A DNA stretch of 13,765 nt from JAJTFW01 sp964584995 (lineage in GTDB: Bacteria; Bacteroidota; Bacteroidia; AKYH767-A; OLB10): positions 1-13,765 of the forward strand of contig CAZPCA010000065.1 in the NCBI GenBank assembly GCA_964584995.1, given 5' to 3'. This document shows positions 7,673-13,765 of the stretch, piece after piece; the stretch's first letter is position 1; each line of letters begins with the position of its first letter. A program made the translations under genes and the position numbers. The notes beneath the pieces are model-generated. The model was given only the letters and a program-made list of their open reading frames with translations. It was not told where the DNA came from and did no database searches.

Positions 7673-8803
7673 ATGAAAAAAGTCCTCCTTTCGGTTTCGG
7701 CAGTTCTCTTGTTGATCTTTACGGTTCTGCTCCTGACCGGAAAATCCTGGGTGCTGAAGGCACTGGTATATAATTACGTCAATATCGACGACCATACCTT
7801 GTTTACACAAAGGGACATTCCAGCGGGGACACCTCGGCCATGGCCTCTTTCAGTCAGGTACAATCTGTCTAAACCGGATACTGCAGCATGGAAAGAGTTG
7901 ACAACGCAGCGCAGCGTGGCCTATCTGGTGATACACCGTGATTCACTGCTTTTTGAAGCCTACTGGGATGGTTACAGCGATTCATCGTTCTCCAATTCCT
8001 TCTCCATGTCGAAGAGTGTGGTCGGTGTATTGACAGGCATAGCACTGAAAGAGGGCCTCATCAAAGACCTTGATCAGCGTATAGGAGAATTTATTCCGGA
8101 GTATACGCAGGATCCGAAGGGCGCACTTACCATCCGCCAGCTCCTTACCATGTCCGCTGCACTCAGCTGGGATGAAGCGTATGCGAGTCTGTTCAGTGTG
8201 ACCACAGAAGCGTATTACGGGCGGGACCTGAAAAAACTCATGGACCGTTTGGAAGTGGTGGGTATACCAGGCAGGGAATACAACTACCAGGGCGGCGCTA
8301 CGCAACTGCTCGCCATGGTACTGATGCGGGCGAGTGGCCGGAGCCTGAGCGATTATTGCTCCGAGAAATTATGGAAGCCCATCGGTGCTGAACATGCTGC
8401 CGGATGGAGCCTCGACCATGAGGGTGGAATGGAAAAAGCCTCGTGCTGTATTTATTCCAATGCACGCGATTTCGCCCGTATAGGCGCCTTGTACATGCAT
8501 CAGGGCAATGCGTTCGGCCGACAGTTACTCGATACCGCATTTGTGCAGGAAAGCATACGGCCTGCACCAATACTCAATAAAGGAAAGCCCAACGATGAAT
8601 ATGGTTTTCAGTGGTGGATCGATACGATCGATGGCGAGCGGATTTTTTATTGCAGAGGGATACTCGGGCAATACATTGTGGTGATCCCGGATAAGCAGAT
8701 TGTCATGGTACGCCTAGGCCATCAGCGGCACCAGGCCGAAAATGGCGACTTACTGGACCTTCCGCTCTACGTGCGTGCAGCAATGGCGATGGTGGCGCAA
8801 TAG
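7673..8803 (+). CDS. Serine hydrolase of the beta-lactamase/class C (PF00144-like) family
   Basis: The 376-aa product starts with KK and a hydrophobic stretch (about residues 4-22) with no lipobox, so it is either exported or anchored facing the periplasm. The catalytic SxxK motif is SMSK (S111, K114). The second motif is YNYQGG, with Y205 the likely catalytic tyrosine and Gly at the place of the usual Asn in YxN. The third region is CRGILGQYIVVIP (G329, G332-Q333), without the classic KTG. The WDEAY region after ALS and the GAT-L stretch after motif 2 resemble the branch that also contains 6-aminohexanoate-dimer hydrolases and esterases, so an esterase or amidase is as plausible as a penicillin-binding enzyme; the substrate is unknown. 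The ORF can be extended to a TTG at 7643, but the ATG at 7673 opens directly on a normal N-terminal signal and is preferred. Confidence 0.88.
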   Translation: MKKVLLSVSAVLLLIFTVLLLTGKSWVLKALVYNYVNIDDHTLFTQRDIPAGTPRPWPLSVRYNLSKPDTAAWKELTTQRSVAYLVIHRDSLLFEAYWDGYSDSSFSNSFSMSKSVVGVLTGIALKEGLIKDLDQRIGEFIPEYTQDPKGALTIRQLLTMSAALSWDEAYASLFSVTTEAYYGRDLKKLMDRLEVVGIPGREYNYQGGATQLLAMVLMRASGRSLSDYCSEKLWKPIGAEHAAGWSLDHEGGMEKASCCIYSNARDFARIGALYMHQGNAFGRQLLDTAFVQESIRPAPILNKGKPNDEYGFQWWIDTIDGERIFYCRGILGQYIVVIPDKQIVMVRLGHQRHQAENGDLLDLPLYVRAAMAMVAQ

Positions 8804-8864
8804 AAGCAGTGCAGTGTCGATATGCCTTCGTATAATTCAGATATGCTGGTAGTGCTTTGCGCTG

Positions 8865-8872
8865 TATCTTTG
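8865..8872 (+). promoter_or_regulatory. -7 element (TATCTTTG) upstream of the 137-aa gene
   Basis: Third exact copy of TATCTTTG in the window. It ends 8 bases before an ATG at 8881 that opens an eight-codon frame, and 28 bases before the ATG at 8901 used for the 137-aa protein. No good -33 box is visible; the TTTG at 8856-8859 is too close. Confidence 0.6.
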
Positions 8873-8900
8873 CAGGAAAAATGCAATTTCCTGAAAGGGT

Positions 8901-9314
8901 ATGTTAAAGGATATTCACAGGGCGTCCGTGGAGGACATCGCCATCGTTGTTGTGCCGCGTGAAGCAGCAGGAGCTGAGGAGGAAGAAGGTTTGTGGGAGG
9001 TGTATGTGCTCAACCTGAAGCAACAGCCCATCCAGAACGTGATCATTGCGAGTCAGGGGTACGGACATTACAAAGGTGAGGAAGTGAAGACATCCACCTT
9101 ACGTCACTACATCGGCGACATGCATCCGCTCAGCTATGCCCTCATCGAGCCCATTCAGGAAAACGTGTTCGGTCTGAACAATGAATACTGGCTGAGCTTC
9201 TACATTGGATCGGAGATTTACGATAAGAAGTACATCTTCTTGCCCGAAGCCATCAGTGAAGAGAATTTCACACTCTTGCCCCTGTTAGGGAAAAAGGGCG
9301 TGATGATCCGCTGA
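8901..9314 (+). CDS. Conserved protein of unknown function, 137 aa
   Basis: Cytoplasmic-looking protein without signal peptide or membrane segments. I recognise it as a small family widespread in Bacteroidota; family members are sometimes labelled 'phenylalanyl-tRNA synthetase subunit alpha', but nothing here resembles PheS (no class II synthetase motifs, far too short), so that name should not be used. The conserved-looking parts are an N-terminal DIAIVVVP strand (residues 12-19), WEVYVLNLK (about 33-41), a basic/Thr patch KTSTLRHY, and a strongly patterned C-terminus (GLNNEYWLSFYIG, YDKKYIFLP, ENFTLLPLLGKKGVMIR). An acidic run, AGAEEEEG, interrupts the first two strands. The content suggests a small beta-rich fold. 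The start is fixed by an in-frame TGA at 8892-8894. The gene ends 7 bases from the stop codon of the convergent DUF5686 gene. Confidence 0.85.
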   Translation: MLKDIHRASVEDIAIVVVPREAAGAEEEEGLWEVYVLNLKQQPIQNVIIASQGYGHYKGEEVKTSTLRHYIGDMHPLSYALIEPIQENVFGLNNEYWLSFYIGSEIYDKKYIFLPEAISEENFTLLPLLGKKGVMIR

Positions 9315-9321
9315 GGTCAAA

Positions 9322-11814
9322 TCACAATGAGAAGGTCGCGCTGAGTTTGACCGCCAGGTTCTTTTCCTGTTCTTCGAAGGAGTAGGTGCCATACCGATAG
9401 AATACGGCTATGCCATATGCGGAGAATTTATTGTGTATAAGACGGTCGATGGAAATACCGCTTTCAAAAAATCCTTTCTGTGCAGCTTTGTAATCCCTCA
9501 GTTGAAGTTCCGGTCGGCGCAATTCCCCCCATAGCATGTTTTGAACAATGCTCAGCTGAGGCTTGAACTTCTTCGATTTGAAGAGCAGGTCGCGGAAGCT
9601 GTGACGCAGATGCAGAGCGGCAAAGGAGGAATGCATGAATTCATTGACCCTCATCGTTTCAAAGGTGAACGGTGCTGCTATGCCGATATACCGGTTTTTA
9701 TCGAAGTCGATGGTGTTGCTGCCCCGCGGATTGTAGTACATGGAGCCAGGCAACGCATACGGAAGATGGCCCACGAGACCTCTGATGGTGAAGTCGCCGT
9801 ACAGTGAGGTGCGGAAAATTTTCTCTGCCATGAAGTCGTAACGATGAAAGACACTTGGCTCCTGCAGTTCCTGAACATCACCGGCACTGTACCTCAGGTA
9901 GAGGACAGGCCACTTGCTGCCCAGCGAAACCTCTCTTTCACCGGCCACTGCCAGTTTTTCTCCAGGTGCCCAGCGAAGCTGAATGCCCGCTTGTTGTACC
10001 TGAAAATTGCGTACGATCACAGCGATGTTCTCACTGCGTTGTTCGATAAGTCCGGTTCCCTCAAAGGAGCGTATGGATTGTTGCTGGATAAATAGCTGTG
10101 CACTCAGGTTGCCGACTATACGACCATTCACCCGCGCACTGTACTCCTCAATTCTGTCCATCCTGTTGACAAGGATCGGATAATAGTTGGAGCTGAGGAA
10201 GCCGATGGGTTTCGGGTCAAGCTGATTGCCTCCGGTCTCTTTCACGTCTTCGCTGTAACTGAGTTGCAACCATGCATTTCTTTTCCGCTTCAGGTGGACC
10301 AGGAGATCCCCTCCGTATTTATCGGCCTTGTCACGGAACCCATAGCCGTAGTAACCGCCAATACTGAATTTTTCGCTCAGGAAGTCGTTTGTATGCAGTC
10401 CTGCCCCTAAACGAATTCCTTCGTACACATTCACACGAATCAGTTTGTCCATATCCAGACTTACCGGACCGATGGGAATCCGGCCGCTGCCCAGCATGCT
10501 GAATACTTTCAACCGGCGTTCAAAATTCTCCGCTTTGCCGATACTATCGATGAATACATAGGTATTAAGTTCCTTGGTGTCCAGTGGTCGTTCACGGTAG
10601 GTGTTCCAGACTGAGTCCGGTACTGAGGTTGCCTTGGGTTCCATCCGCAGTACTACGGGGCCGAAATCCCGGTTGCGAAGCGCAGGCTGCAGGTTGATAT
10701 TGCGGATGTAGGAGCGGCTGATGCCAATGACTTTGGCATCGTTGACAAAAGAGTTGTTGAAGCTCAGGTACGAATTGAGCTGATCCGGGAACCAACGACC
10801 TTCTGTCCGTGCATACTGCTGTTGTATGCGGATACTTACACTCGCAGCGGTATCCGCCGGCACGGCGATGACTTGTTGCAGTGCCCATTTGTCCTGGCAG
10901 ATGAACAATGTCCCTTTGAGGGCTGTGAAGTTTTTGTTTTTCCGTGGTTGAAAGGTGATGGTGTATATGGTGTCTTTGTCCAGGAAGGTCGTATCTTCAA
11001 GGATGAAGAGGTACTTGCTGATGGCAGCCGAATGCAGTGGGCTCAGGTACAGCTGATCTAAAATCTTTACATAATCGCCGTAAAGAGAAAACGACTGCAG
11101 CTGTGTCCCTAGCAAGGCGAAAGTTGGATTTTTCAAACCGGAAACCCGCGTAGCCAGAATGGTTTCCTCGTCTTTTTCAGGGGGGAGATGCCGGCGTTGC
11201 GTTACACTCTCGAGAAGGAAAAGATGTTTGTCTTTCAGAAAGTCCTCTTTCTCTTTTTGCATATCTCCGGAGGTGCTTCCCCTGGAGCCTTGTTTTCCCG
11301 TGCTGTCTTTTTCTCCTGCCAGCGTGAAAAACAACGTGGAATCGCTATTGATACTGGGCTTACGGGAGCTGTCGCGTTCACCGGTGAGGACAAGCTTGTT
11401 GTAGCTGTCGTAGGTGAATGCCTGCGATTTTTCAGGATCATTGCCGGCCTTATTGGCCAGTACTTTTTTCATGATGGTCTCAGCCGGATTTTCTCCCGGA
11501 AGAATCACTACCTCCCGGATGCTGATGGCTTTGGGCATCAACCGTACTACCCATGCTTCTCCCTTGTTTTCGTAGTGGAGGGCCAGAGGCTCAAAGCCGA
11601 GGCTGCTGAAGAGGATGGATTTATCCGACTGTTGTAGCTGCAGCGAAAAATATCCGTCGATATCGCTGAAGGTGCCATTTTGCGTGCCTTCTTCCACCAC
11701 AGTGACAAATGCGAGTGGTTCCTTGCTCAGACCGTGCACAATCCGTCCCTTTACCAGTTGGGCTTCACAGCGAAAAAGCCCGATGCACAAAAAAATCAGT
11801 AGCAAAAATCTCAT
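9322..11814 (-). CDS. DUF5686 protein with N-terminal carboxypeptidase-regulatory-like domain, probable outer-membrane barrel
   Basis: An 830-aa protein with a signal peptide (residues 1-18, likely CEA|Q). The 'LFRC' before the cut is not a good lipobox because Arg precedes the Cys. Residues about 20-90 form a carboxypeptidase D regulatory-like beta-sandwich (VKGRIVHG, PLAFVTVVEEGTQNGTFSDIDGYF, ILFSSLGFEP), as in the N-termini of SusC/TonB-dependent and related outer-membrane proteins. From about residue 105 the sequence matches the DUF5686 family (ETIMKKVLANKAGNDP, FTYDSYNKL). A polar linker rich in Ser, Lys and Asp lies around 150-190. The C-terminal half has alternating aromatic/polar strands (YYGYGFRDK, AWLQLSYSEDV, FAALHLRHSFRD) and ends LSATFSL, typical of an outer-membrane beta-barrel. 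There is no TonB box or plug domain, so it is not a classical TonB-dependent receptor. The function of DUF5686 proteins is not established. Divergent from the exonuclease gene. Confidence 0.88.
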   Translation of the reverse strand: MRFLLLIFLCIGLFRCEAQLVKGRIVHGLSKEPLAFVTVVEEGTQNGTFSDIDGYFSLQLQQSDKSILFSSLGFEPLALHYENKGEAWVVRLMPKAISIREVVILPGENPAETIMKKVLANKAGNDPEKSQAFTYDSYNKLVLTGERDSSRKPSINSDSTLFFTLAGEKDSTGKQGSRGSTSGDMQKEKEDFLKDKHLFLLESVTQRRHLPPEKDEETILATRVSGLKNPTFALLGTQLQSFSLYGDYVKILDQLYLSPLHSAAISKYLFILEDTTFLDKDTIYTITFQPRKNKNFTALKGTLFICQDKWALQQVIAVPADTAASVSIRIQQQYARTEGRWFPDQLNSYLSFNNSFVNDAKVIGISRSYIRNINLQPALRNRDFGPVVLRMEPKATSVPDSVWNTYRERPLDTKELNTYVFIDSIGKAENFERRLKVFSMLGSGRIPIGPVSLDMDKLIRVNVYEGIRLGAGLHTNDFLSEKFSIGGYYGYGFRDKADKYGGDLLVHLKRKRNAWLQLSYSEDVKETGGNQLDPKPIGFLSSNYYPILVNRMDRIEEYSARVNGRIVGNLSAQLFIQQQSIRSFEGTGLIEQRSENIAVIVRNFQVQQAGIQLRWAPGEKLAVAGEREVSLGSKWPVLYLRYSAGDVQELQEPSVFHRYDFMAEKIFRTSLYGDFTIRGLVGHLPYALPGSMYYNPRGSNTIDFDKNRYIGIAAPFTFETMRVNEFMHSSFAALHLRHSFRDLLFKSKKFKPQLSIVQNMLWGELRRPELQLRDYKAAQKGFFESGISIDRLIHNKFSAYGIAVFYRYGTYSFEEQEKNLAVKLSATFSL

Positions 11815-11818
11815 GCTC

Positions 11819-11847
11819 CTAAATTAGTATAAATAGCATTTCCGCAA
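11819..11847 (-). promoter_or_regulatory. Candidate promoter of the DUF5686 gene
   Basis: On the minus strand a TTG (11847-11845) is followed after 18 bases by TAATTTAG (11826-11819), which matches TAnnTTTG at 7 of 8 positions with ordinary spacing. It ends 4 bases before the ATG (11814-11812), again implying a very short or absent leader. Confidence 0.4.
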
Positions 11848-11942
11848 GGAGGATAAAGTGCAGGGGCAACCTTGTCGCCAGCACAATGCGTTTGCAAGCA
11901 TTTATTACGTATCTACCTGAAACGTTGATGAAAATGTTGCAG

Positions 11943-11950
11943 TACCTTTG
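11943..11950 (+). promoter_or_regulatory. -7 element (TACCTTTG) of the exonuclease gene
   Basis: Exact TAnnTTTG match ending 6 bases before the ATG at 11957. A TTG at 11925-11927 lies 15 bases upstream, somewhat short for a -33 box. The element overlaps the alternative TTG start at 11948, which therefore cannot be the translation start of a transcript made from it. Confidence 0.6.
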
Positions 11951-11956
11951 CCTCCG

Positions 11957-12694
11957 ATGCTGAACGAATTGAACCTTGAAAATGTACTGTGCCTGGACAT
12001 TGAAACCGTCCCGCAGTATCCTTCTTTTGACGAGTTGCCCGCCGACGCGCAGAAACTTTGGATCCGAAAGGCAGCGGCCTTGAAAAAAGATGAAGGAGTC
12101 GATGAAACGATGATTTATGACCGTGCCGGCATCTATGCGGAGTTCGGAAAGATCATCTGTATTTCTGTGGGGTTCATGACAACGCAGGACGGTGTTCGCA
12201 CCTTTCGCTTGAAATCCTTTTTTGGTGAGGGCGAGAAGGATCTGCTCATCGCTTTCGCCAATCTCTTACAACAGATACATGAACAGCGTGCAACACGCCG
12301 GCGGACACCGATGGTTTTGTGTGGGCACAACGCACGGGAGTTTGATTTTCCTTACCTCTGCCGGCGCATGGTCGTGCATTCGATTCCACTGCCACCACAG
12401 CTGGATATCTCGGGGAAGAAACCCTGGGAGATCACTCACCTCGATACCATGGAACTGTGGAAGTTCGGTGATTTCAAAAATTATACACCCCTGAATCTGC
12501 TCGCTTACATTCTGGGTATTCCGAGTCCGAAAGACGACATCGACGGATCACAGGTAGGACATGTGTACTGGCAGGAGAAAAATCTCGAACGTATCGTCAC
12601 CTATTGCCAAAAGGATGTAGTCACCGTGATGCAGATTTTGCTTCGGCTGAAGGGAGAAGCACTTCTCGTGCCCGACGAGGTGATATACCCCTGA
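11957..12694 (+). CDS. Predicted 3'-5' exonuclease related to the PolB exonuclease domain
   Basis: A 245-aa stand-alone DnaQ/RNase H-fold exonuclease (PF10108-like, PolB-type exonuclease domain without a polymerase). All three exonuclease motifs are present: Exo I LDIET (D14, E16), Exo II HNAREFD (N125, D130) and Exo III YCQKD (Y216, D220). These acidic residues bind the two catalytic metal ions, so the enzyme should be active; whether the substrate is DNA or RNA cannot be told from the sequence. It is cytoplasmic, with no signal peptide. The ORF can be read from a TTG three codons upstream, but that codon sits inside the -7 element, so the ATG at 11957 is chosen. The gene ends 16 bases from the convergent marC stop. 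Confidence 0.92.
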   Translation: MLNELNLENVLCLDIETVPQYPSFDELPADAQKLWIRKAAALKKDEGVDETMIYDRAGIYAEFGKIICISVGFMTTQDGVRTFRLKSFFGEGEKDLLIAFANLLQQIHEQRATRRRTPMVLCGHNAREFDFPYLCRRMVVHSIPLPPQLDISGKKPWEITHLDTMELWKFGDFKNYTPLNLLAYILGIPSPKDDIDGSQVGHVYWQEKNLERIVTYCQKDVVTVMQILLRLKGEALLVPDEVIYP

Positions 12695-12710
12695 CGGGAC
12701 TGGCGCTTGT

Positions 12711-13277
12711 TCAGATGCCTGAGTTGGTACGGAACAACTTGATGGCGATGGCGAGCAATACGATGCCGAACACTTTGCGTATAATGCTGATGCCGGCCTT
12801 TCCCAGGAGTCGCTCCAGGGGTTCCACCATCCGCAGTACCACATACACCACGATCATGTTGAGGAAAATACCCACCAGGATGTTTTCTGTTGAGTATTGT
12901 GATTGGAGAGATATCAGTGTCGTCATAGTGCCTGTACCGGCAATGAGGGGAAAGGCGATGGGTACGATGGATGCAGTTTCCGGCACTTCATCCCGGTAGA
13001 GACGGATGCCAAGGATCATCTCAAGGGCGAGAAAGAAAATCACGAGCGAACCGGCAATGGCGAAGGAGGATACATCGATGCCGATGAGCTTCAGGATGCT
13101 TTCGCCCAAAAACAGGAACAGCACCATGATCATGAGGGATGCCAGGGTGGCTTTCTCCGCATGTATGATGCCCACCCGCTTCCTTGTTTCGATGATGACC
13201 GGCAATGATCCGATGATGTCGATCACCGCAAACAAAATCATGGTGATGGACAGGATGTCTTTGAACGATAAGTGCAT
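12711..13277 (-). CDS. MarC family integral membrane protein
   Basis: A 188-aa polytopic inner-membrane protein of the MarC/UPF0056 (NAAT) family. Roughly six hydrophobic segments are visible: residues about 6-26 (DILSITMILFAVIDIIG), 42-62 (LASLMIMVLFLFLGESIL), 68-88 (VSSFAIAGSLVIFFLALEMIL), 105-125, 133-152 (ILVGIFLNMIVVYVVLRMV) and 163-182. The family signature around the fourth segment reads PIAFPLIAGTGTMTT, with Thr where many members have Pro or Ala. The family was named from the E. coli mar locus, but MarC was later found not to cause multiple antibiotic resistance, and the transported substrate, if any, is unknown. Length is close to the family norm of about 200. The start is the ATG 16 bases after a TACCTTTG element. 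Confidence 0.92.
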   Translation of the reverse strand: MHLSFKDILSITMILFAVIDIIGSLPVIIETRKRVGIIHAEKATLASLMIMVLFLFLGESILKLIGIDVSSFAIAGSLVIFFLALEMILGIRLYRDEVPETASIVPIAFPLIAGTGTMTTLISLQSQYSTENILVGIFLNMIVVYVVLRMVEPLERLLGKAGISIIRKVFGIVLLAIAIKLFRTNSGI

Positions 13278-13293
13278 AGGTTTGAACTTTGCA

Positions 13294-13301
13294 CAAAGGT
13301 A
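13294..13301 (-). promoter_or_regulatory. -7 element (TACCTTTG) of the marC-family gene
   Basis: Read on the minus strand this is TACCTTTG, an exact TAnnTTTG match, identical to the exonuclease gene's element and 16 bases from the ATG at 13277. It directly abuts one arm of the 10-bp inverted repeat (13301-13310). Confidence 0.6.
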
Positions 13302-13380
13302 CTATTCTGCACATATGACCCGGTAGAATTGTACTTTTCTACGAACTTGATTCAAGGCGCTGTTTGAAAAGCAGAATAGT
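13301..13380. repeat. Perfect 10-bp inverted repeat flanking divergent promoters
   Basis: ACTATTCTGC at 13301-13310 and its exact reverse complement GCAGAATAGT at 13371-13380, with 60 bases between. In each direction GCAGAATAGT sits immediately upstream of the putative -7 element: TACCTTTG for marC (sharing one base) and TAATTTTC for the last gene (two bases between). A second, shorter inverted repeat, GTAGAA (13323-13328) with TTCTAC (13337-13342), lies inside the spacer. The placement suggests paired regulatory sites; the role is inferred only from position. Confidence 0.5.
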
Positions 13381-13390
13381 GCTAATTTTC
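13363..13390 (+). promoter_or_regulatory. Candidate promoter of the last gene
   Basis: TTTG at 13363-13366, a 16-base spacer, and TAATTTTC at 13383-13390 (7 of 8 matches to TAnnTTTG). The ATG at 13413 follows after 22 bases. Confidence 0.4.
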
Positions 13391-13412
13391 CCTTCCCAAC
13401 AAAAGCCAAAGC

Positions 13413-13765
13413 ATGAAAAAGTATCTCACTCTCCTAATCATCTTTTTCACGACTATGCATGTGGATGCACAGTATGGTCATCGTGTGTATTACACCGACT
13501 CCGTCAGCAATGACTGGCTGAACGATGGTCTGATTTCAAATTTCAACCTGAATGCAGGTGCACCCGTTTACATGGGCGTAGGACGTAATCTCTCTACCCT
13601 TACCGGAAGCATCGAGCGAAGCCGTTATGTGCGCGTTTCGCTAACGGGTCCTACTTTGAACAACAGGCGGTACCAGCTATTCAGGACGGGACAGGAGCTC
13701 GGCTCAAGGCTGAATGCCATTTCCGAAGGTAACAGCTACCTCATGATGGGTGGTACTGCGCTCGG
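13413..13765 (+). CDS. Secreted protein of unknown function (3' end cut by window)
   Basis: An open frame from ATG 13413 runs without a stop to the window end, giving 117 complete codons. It begins MKKYLTLLIIFFTTMHVDAQ, a clear signal peptide with likely cleavage VDA|Q at residue 19, so the product is exported. The mature part (starting YGHRVYYTDSVSNDW) is rich in Asn, Gly, Ser and Tyr. Its pattern of short strands and turns (NLNAGAPVYMGVG, RYVRVSLTGP, RRYQLFRTG, LNAISEGNSYLMMGG) is typical of Bacteroidota secreted or surface proteins, and many of these end in a T9SS domain, which would lie beyond the window if present. I do not recognise the family. Divergent from the marC-family gene with a 135-base shared upstream region. 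Confidence 0.75.
   Translation, partial: MKKYLTLLIIFFTTMHVDAQYGHRVYYTDSVSNDWLNDGLISNFNLNAGAPVYMGVGRNLSTLTGSIERSRYVRVSLTGPTLNNRRYQLFRTGQELGSRLNAISEGNSYLMMGGTAL

Noticed and set aside
7673..8803. Reading the serine hydrolase as an antibiotic-resistance beta-lactamase
   Set aside because: Only the SxxK motif fits; the YxN and KTG motifs are altered in the way seen in esterase/amidase members of the family.
9315..9352. Inverted repeat GGTCAAA (9315-9321) / TTTGACC (9346-9352) at the convergent gene ends
   Set aside because: The left arm exactly fills the 7-base gap between the two stop codons, but the loop is 24 bases, the stem is short, the right arm is inside coding sequence and there is no T-run. 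Probably chance.
11885..11902. Short inverted repeat AATGC-N8-GCATT in the divergent region upstream of the exonuclease gene
   Set aside because: Arms of only 5 bp are expected by chance in 140 bases, and there is no second copy or clear placement relative to a promoter.
12711..13277. Reading the marC-family gene as a multidrug-resistance gene
   Set aside because: The name comes from the location of the E. coli gene; later work did not support a role for MarC in multiple antibiotic resistance, and nothing in this sequence indicates it.
1..13765. Search for CRISPR arrays, insertion sequences, phage genes, toxin-antitoxin pairs, tRNA or rRNA genes
   Set aside because: No regularly spaced repeats, transposase or integrase motifs, paired small genes or tRNA-like cloverleaf sequences were seen. 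The region looks like stable chromosomal core and secretome genes.

Overview
The window looks like ordinary chromosomal DNA of a Bacteroidota bacterium with mid-range G+C. Three signs support this: two secreted proteases ending in type IX secretion (T9SS) type A sorting domains; an IspG of the long form carrying a large internal insertion; and repeated copies of the Bacteroidota -7 promoter element TAnnTTTG just in front of genes, with no Shine-Dalgarno-like sequences. I cannot place it below phylum; a Chitinophagia- or Sphingobacteriia-like environmental lineage would fit.

Layout. Bases 1-4261 hold two tandem paralogues (698 and 694 aa) of a secreted M43 (pappalysin/cytophagalysin-type) zinc metalloprotease, separated by a strong hairpin terminator. 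A small AHSA1/SRPBCC (START-fold) protein follows 30 bases later. Then come two core metabolic genes, ispG (isoprenoid precursor synthesis by the MEP pathway) and lipB (octanoyl transfer for lipoate synthesis), each with its own -7 element almost touching the start codon. After them are a membrane-anchored or exported serine hydrolase of the beta-lactamase/class C family and a 137-aa conserved protein of unknown function. A large DUF5686 outer-membrane-type protein lies on the minus strand, convergent with the 137-aa gene. A PolB-related 3'-5' exonuclease is divergent from the DUF5686 gene and convergent with a marC-family membrane protein gene. The last gene, divergent from marC, encodes a secreted protein of unknown function and is cut by the window end.

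Organisation. Apart from the protease pair and the small AHSA1 gene behind them, the genes look like independent single-gene units rather than an operon: most have their own candidate promoter and they face in mixed directions. No rRNA, tRNA, CRISPR array, insertion sequence, phage gene or integrase was seen. No gap between genes exceeds 142 bases. I found no convincing undescribed multi-gene system. The points most worth a second look are the near-leaderless promoter arrangement, the 10-bp inverted repeat flanking the two divergent promoters at 13.3 kb, the unknown 137-aa protein with its possible leader ORF, and the Gly-to-Asn/Asp change in the zinc motif of both proteases.
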